A stretch of 64,000 nt of DNA from Geobacter sp. OR-1. Its GTDB lineage: Bacteria > Desulfobacterota > Desulfuromonadia > Geobacterales > DSM-12255. The stretch is from assembly GCF_000813145.1 (NCBI RefSeq), contig NZ_BAZF01000017.1:1-64000 (forward strand). The letters are read 5' to 3'. Of the stretch, positions 61,423 to 64,000 are shown in pieces (within the stretch, counting starts at the first letter, position 1; each line of letters starts with the position of its first letter). Made by a program: the position numbers and the translations under genes. The notes under the pieces were generated by a model, which was not told where the DNA came from, did not search any database, and worked only from the letters and a program-made list of their open reading frames with translations.

Positions 61423-61959
61423 ATGTTCCGCATTACCGAGCTGGCCCGGCAATTCGGGCTGTCCCGCAGCACCCTGCTTTATTACGACCGGATCGGCCTG
61501 CTTTCGCCGTCGGGGCGGAGCGGGGCAAACTACCGCTGCTATTCGGACGCTGACCGGGAACGGCTGGCGTCGATCTGTTCGCTCAGGCAGGCCGGGGTCG
61601 ATATCGAGGGGATCAGGGCGATTCTGGCCTCCAGCGGCGACGATCCCGGCGCGGTGCTGCAGCGGCGCCTGAACGAAATTGGGGGCGAGATCCAGGCGCT
61701 ACAGACCAAGCAGCGGCTGCTGGCCGGGATGTTGCGGCTCAAAGGGGAGGGTGGGCCGAAATCGGCACTGGACAAGGAGATGTTCGTCAGTATGCTCCGC
61801 GCCGCAGGGATGGACGACAACGCCATGAAGCAGCTCCATGTTGAATTCGAGCGGCGGGAACCCCAGGCGCACCACGCCTTCCTGCTTTCGCTGGGCATTT
61901 CCGAAAATGAGGCGCTGCAGATCCGCAAATGGTCGGCGGATATGGGGAAGGTGGCATAA
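61423..61959 (+). CDS. MerR-family transcriptional regulator
   Basis: Regulator of 178 residues: MerR winged helix (FRITELARQFGLSRSTLLYYDRIGLLSPSGRSGANYRCY), coiled-coil dimerisation helix (about 75-115) and a C-terminal domain (MFVSMLRAAGMDDNAMKQLHVEFERREPQAHHAF split) that is also encoded alone just upstream. ATG 61423 has GGAGGAGCGC before it. The ligand is unknown; the C-terminal domain lacks the Cys pairs of metal sensors and looks helical. Confidence 0.92.
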   Translation: MFRITELARQFGLSRSTLLYYDRIGLLSPSGRSGANYRCYSDADRERLASICSLRQAGVDIEGIRAILASSGDDPGAVLQRRLNEIGGEIQALQTKQRLLAGMLRLKGEGGPKSALDKEMFVSMLRAAGMDDNAMKQLHVEFERREPQAHHAFLLSLGISENEALQIRKWSADMGKVA

Positions 61960-61973
61960 TGCGGCGAAGAGTC

Positions 61974-62060
61974 CTATTTTTTGGCAGTCAGGTGTTGGGA
62001 ATCAGAGTTCATCGCCAGGAAGAGGAGGACGACCCTGTTGCCGGATGGATCGAGGGTCAT
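61974..62060 (-). pseudogene. C-terminal relic of a glyoxalase/VOC-type protein
   Basis: A 28-codon frame starting at ATG 62060 (overlapping the SnoaL-like stop as ATGA) reads MTLDPSGNRVVLLFLAMN and ends at TAG 61974. DPxGNxxxLL is the C-terminal signature strand of the vicinal-oxygen-chelate family, but the rest of the domain is absent. A short coupled peptide cannot be excluded. Confidence 0.4.
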
Positions 62061-62416
62061 GGCGCATAATGGGCAAATGCCGTGTGCACCTTGCCGTCAG
62101 CCCCGAAATGAAACACCTCCGCCGCCAGTCGTCCCCGCGCTCCCTTGTAATACAGTGTGATGGAGTCGACACCAATAAGTGTCGCAACCGGTTCGAAGTG
62201 CAAATCCGGGATAAGGCCAAGCGCCTTGGCCCAGTAGGCGCTGACCGCGTCTTTCCCCTTCAGCCGGCCACTTGGTTCGCCAGCCACCTGGATGATCACC
62301 GGCGAATGCATCTCGAAATCATCGCTATAATGCGACAGCACTCGCTCAAGGTCGCGACTGTTCCACGCGTCAATCCAATCTGCTGCAAAATGTTCGGCAA
62401 ATGCTGTGGTAATCAT
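62057..62416 (-). CDS. SnoaL-like / nuclear transport factor 2 fold protein
   Basis: Protein of 119 residues: helix AFAEHFAADWIDAWNSRDLERVLSHYSDDFEMHSP and strands ITLYYKGARGRLAAEVFHFGADGKVHTAFAHY, the cone-shaped NTF2/SnoaL fold. Relatives are cyclases, dehydratases, isomerases or ligand-binding proteins; the substrate is unknown. Start ATG 62416 (MITTAFAEHF) follows AGAGGTTTCAGG; the frame extends further upstream only through relic sequence. Confidence 0.85.
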   Translation of the reverse strand: MITTAFAEHFAADWIDAWNSRDLERVLSHYSDDFEMHSPVIIQVAGEPSGRLKGKDAVSAYWAKALGLIPDLHFEPVATLIGVDSITLYYKGARGRLAAEVFHFGADGKVHTAFAHYAP

Positions 62417-62435
62417 CCTGAAACCTCTCTGACAA

Positions 62436-62478
62436 AGTTCTTGGAGTGATTCAACGCGCTGAGAGTTACCAACCCCTG
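62436..62478 (-). pseudogene. Relic of a methyltransferase 3' end
   Basis: About 43 bases closely match the last 45 bases of the methyltransferase gene at 56046-56090 (translation RQGLVTLSALNHSKN against RGLVTLIARKHSKD). It lies directly upstream of the SnoaL-like gene. Only the tail is left, and a one-base gap separates the two sequences. Confidence 0.55.
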
Positions 62479-62529
62479 ACGGGACAATAATGCGGGACAG
62501 TTCCAAGACCGGCTCATTTTGCATGCAGA

Positions 62530-63084
62530 CTACCATTTGTCGTAATGCACGAATTCGGTCAGCGGTTTGCGCGGCGGACCACCCTTGGCGTCGACGGCAG
62601 GATAGCCGAGCGGGAACAGGCCGACAATCCGGATGCCGGGCGGGATTTCCAGCAGGTCCCCGAGCTGATCCTCATCGAACACGCCGACAAAGACGCTGCC
62701 GAGCCCCTGGTCGTGCGCTGCCAGCATCAGATTTTCCGCGGCGATCCCCATATCGGCCATGTAATACTGCTGCCCGTGGAGTTCACCTGACAGTTCCGGG
62801 TCCGCACAGGCAACGATCACGACCGGCGCCTGGGCCAGCGCCTTTTGGGCCGGGTTGGACTTGTAGCCGTAGGTGCTAAAGAACGACTCCACGAAAGAAA
62901 GCTCGCCGATCTTGTTACGCATCTCCTGGTTCTGCACAACCACCAGGCTCCAGCACTGCTTGTTCGACCATGACGGCGCCTGCTGCACCGCTTCCAGCAC
63001 GGCCTGGAGTTTTTCCGGCTCCACCGGCTGATCGGAAAATCTGCGCACGCTTCTTCTTGTCTTGATCGCTGTCAATGTTTCCAT
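62530..63084 (-). CDS. Nitroreductase family protein
   Basis: FMN-dependent NAD(P)H oxidoreductase-fold protein of 184 residues: [42 protein letters not shown] (FMN-binding start), [25 protein letters not shown] (core) and [17 protein letters not shown] (C-terminal strand). Substrate unknown; relatives reduce nitroaromatics, quinones or flavins. Start ATG 63084 (METLTAIK) with GGGAGGGG upstream. Confidence 0.92.
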   Translation of the reverse strand: METLTAIKTRRSVRRFSDQPVEPEKLQAVLEAVQQAPSWSNKQCWSLVVVQNQEMRNKIGELSFVESFFSTYGYKSNPAQKALAQAPVVIVACADPELSGELHGQQYYMADMGIAAENLMLAAHDQGLGSVFVGVFDEDQLGDLLEIPPGIRIVGLFPLGYPAVDAKGGPPRKPLTEFVHYDKW

Positions 63085-63145
63085 GGGACCCCTCCCTTGC
63101 CACAATGCAAGATTTGTTCTGTTAGTATTATACCCGCATATTTAA

Positions 63146-63568
63146 CTACTTCATCCAGGATGCCTTGGTCGCGAGCCGGTTGCCGTCCTCCAGGGTGGCC
63201 TGACTCAGGCTGCCGGCCTCGGCCTGGACGCAGATGAAGTACAGGTCCTCGTCGCCGGCCTTCCAGGCGCGCTCCCCTTCCGGGGCGACCCGGATCAGGC
63301 TCCCCTCCTGGATCGGGAACTCCTCGTTGTCCGCGAAGAAGGTGCCGCTGCCTCGCAGGACGATGTAGAGTTCCTCGTTCTTCCTGTGGCTATGGACGAA
63401 CGGCATCCCCTTGCCGGCAGGCAGGCGGTTGATGGAGACCTCGCAACCGGTGAGTCCCAGTTCCCTTCCGATGAAATGTTTGCCGTGAAAGCCCATGAAA
63501 TCCCGGTTCAGCAGGGTTTCCAGTGGGCCAATATGCTCGGCGGTGTAATGTGTTCCTTGTTGTGTCAT
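63146..63568 (-). CDS. Cupin-domain protein
   Basis: Single-domain cupin of 140 residues: motif 1 PFVHSHRKNEELYIVLRGSGTF (GxxxHxHxxxxE type, here HSHRKNEE with metal-binding His and Glu) and motif 2 EEFPIQEGSLIRVAPEGERAWK. Function unknown; it may bind a small molecule or metal. It is 30 bases downstream of a nitroreductase gene on the same strand, probably co-transcribed. Confidence 0.9.
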   Translation of the reverse strand: MTQQGTHYTAEHIGPLETLLNRDFMGFHGKHFIGRELGLTGCEVSINRLPAGKGMPFVHSHRKNEELYIVLRGSGTFFADNEEFPIQEGSLIRVAPEGERAWKAGDEDLYFICVQAEAGSLSQATLEDGNRLATKASWMK

Positions 63569-63598
63569 GACCGGCTCCTTTCGCAGCTGGGAATAATG

Positions 63599-64000
63599 TT
63601 AGCGCCAGGTGATCAGTGCCGCCTGGCGGGGTGGAATGCGGTGGTAGCGGTAGCGGGGGAGGCCGAACATCATCGCTCCGAACACGCTGTGGCTGCCGGG
63701 AATATCCAGGGCATCGCGCAGCGGCGGGTAGCCGTTCGCGGCCCGCATGAGAAAACCGGCCCAGCAGGTGCCGATGCCGTTGGCTGCTGCCGCCAGTTCG
63801 AACTGGGTCAGGGCAATGGTGCTGTCCACCGAACTCCAGATCCAATCGTCCGGGGCGTGGATCACCACCAGGTGGGGAGCGTTGCGCAGGATCGGGTCTT
63901 TGCCCTGTTCCCAGAGATCTATAAAAGGGGCGTAGCGGGGTTCCTGTGCGCTGATCCGGCGCAGGTAGTCGATCACCAGGCCGGCCAGCCGCCTGACCTC
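63599..64000 (-). CDS. Nitroreductase family protein (partial, N-terminus beyond window)
   Basis: The frame is open from base 64000 inward for 133 codons and continues beyond the window edge. The visible part is the C-terminal half: RYAPFIDLWEQGKDPILRNAPHLVVIHAP, ALTQFELAAAANGIGTCWAGFL and DIPGSHSVFGAMMFGLPRYRYHRIPPR, matching the nitroreductase core and the final strand. The N-terminus, where some relatives carry a ferredoxin domain, is not seen. Co-transcribed with the cupin gene. Confidence 0.85.
   Translation of the reverse strand, partial: EVRRLAGLVIDYLRRISAQEPRYAPFIDLWEQGKDPILRNAPHLVVIHAPDDWIWSSVDSTIALTQFELAAAANGIGTCWAGFLMRAANGYPPLRDALDIPGSHSVFGAMMFGLPRYRYHRIPPRQAALITWR

Overview
The window reads as a chromosomal segment of an anaerobic, metal- or fumarate-respiring deltaproteobacterium of the Geobacter group (Desulfuromonadales/Geobacterales). 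The clues are an HdrB/HdrC-type heterodisulfide reductase pair, a Dcu C4-dicarboxylate transporter, a Desulfovibrio-type FMN-binding protein, a bacteriohemerythrin, and a very high density of PAS/Cache histidine kinases, NtrC-type sigma54 activators and HD-GYP proteins. The assignment is inference from gene content. No phage, CRISPR array, rRNA or intact insertion sequence was seen.

Layout. 1-1221 (-): end of hdrB and hdrC. 1671-3395: MsbA-like ABC exporter whose N-terminus looks frameshifted. 3474-6615: histidine kinase, PhnD-like binding lipoprotein and an arsenic-type ArsR. 6904-6979: tRNA-Asn. 7228-9182: FMN-binding protein divergent from a MocR regulator. 9372-15322: secD-secF, an Rnk-like protein, an orphan MreB-like protein and small secreted proteins. 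15738-22114: hybrid kinase, CheD, GapN, an OmpR-type regulator and a PilZ protein. 22115-22680 is a decayed-looking gap.

22681-31199 is the most unusual region. Four tightly packed genes encode secreted, methionine-rich proteins (small secreted protein, Gly/Met-tailed protein, outer-membrane barrel, lipoprotein). Upstream lies a sigma54 activator and its kinase, which is broken by a one-base homopolymer change. Divergent from the kinase is a secreted Lys/Ala-repeat protein with a near-consensus sigma54 promoter. The layout recalls zraP-zraSR metal and envelope-stress loci.

31434-44855: hemerythrin, ThiM, CrcB-DUF190, then a Dcu transporter with a sigma54 promoter and repeated upstream sites beside an SBP-domain kinase/NtrC-type regulator pair. 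A kinase/HD-GYP regulator pair, the TIGR03915/TIGR03916-type radical-SAM pair of unknown DNA-related function, a PAS protein and a second HD-GYP protein follow. 45096-51467: a cohesin-like lipoprotein next to a 1712-residue exported protein ending in a dockerin, a candidate cell-surface anchoring pair. 51874-64000: hybrid kinase, Tag glycosylase, transglutaminase-like protein, methyltransferase, exported DJ-1/PfpI protein, PAS-LytTR regulator, EamA exporter divergent from a second MocR, a MerR regulator preceded by a free-standing copy of its own C-terminal domain, gene relics around a SnoaL-like protein, two nitroreductases and a cupin.

All functions are assigned by reading motifs and remembered family patterns; no database search was run.
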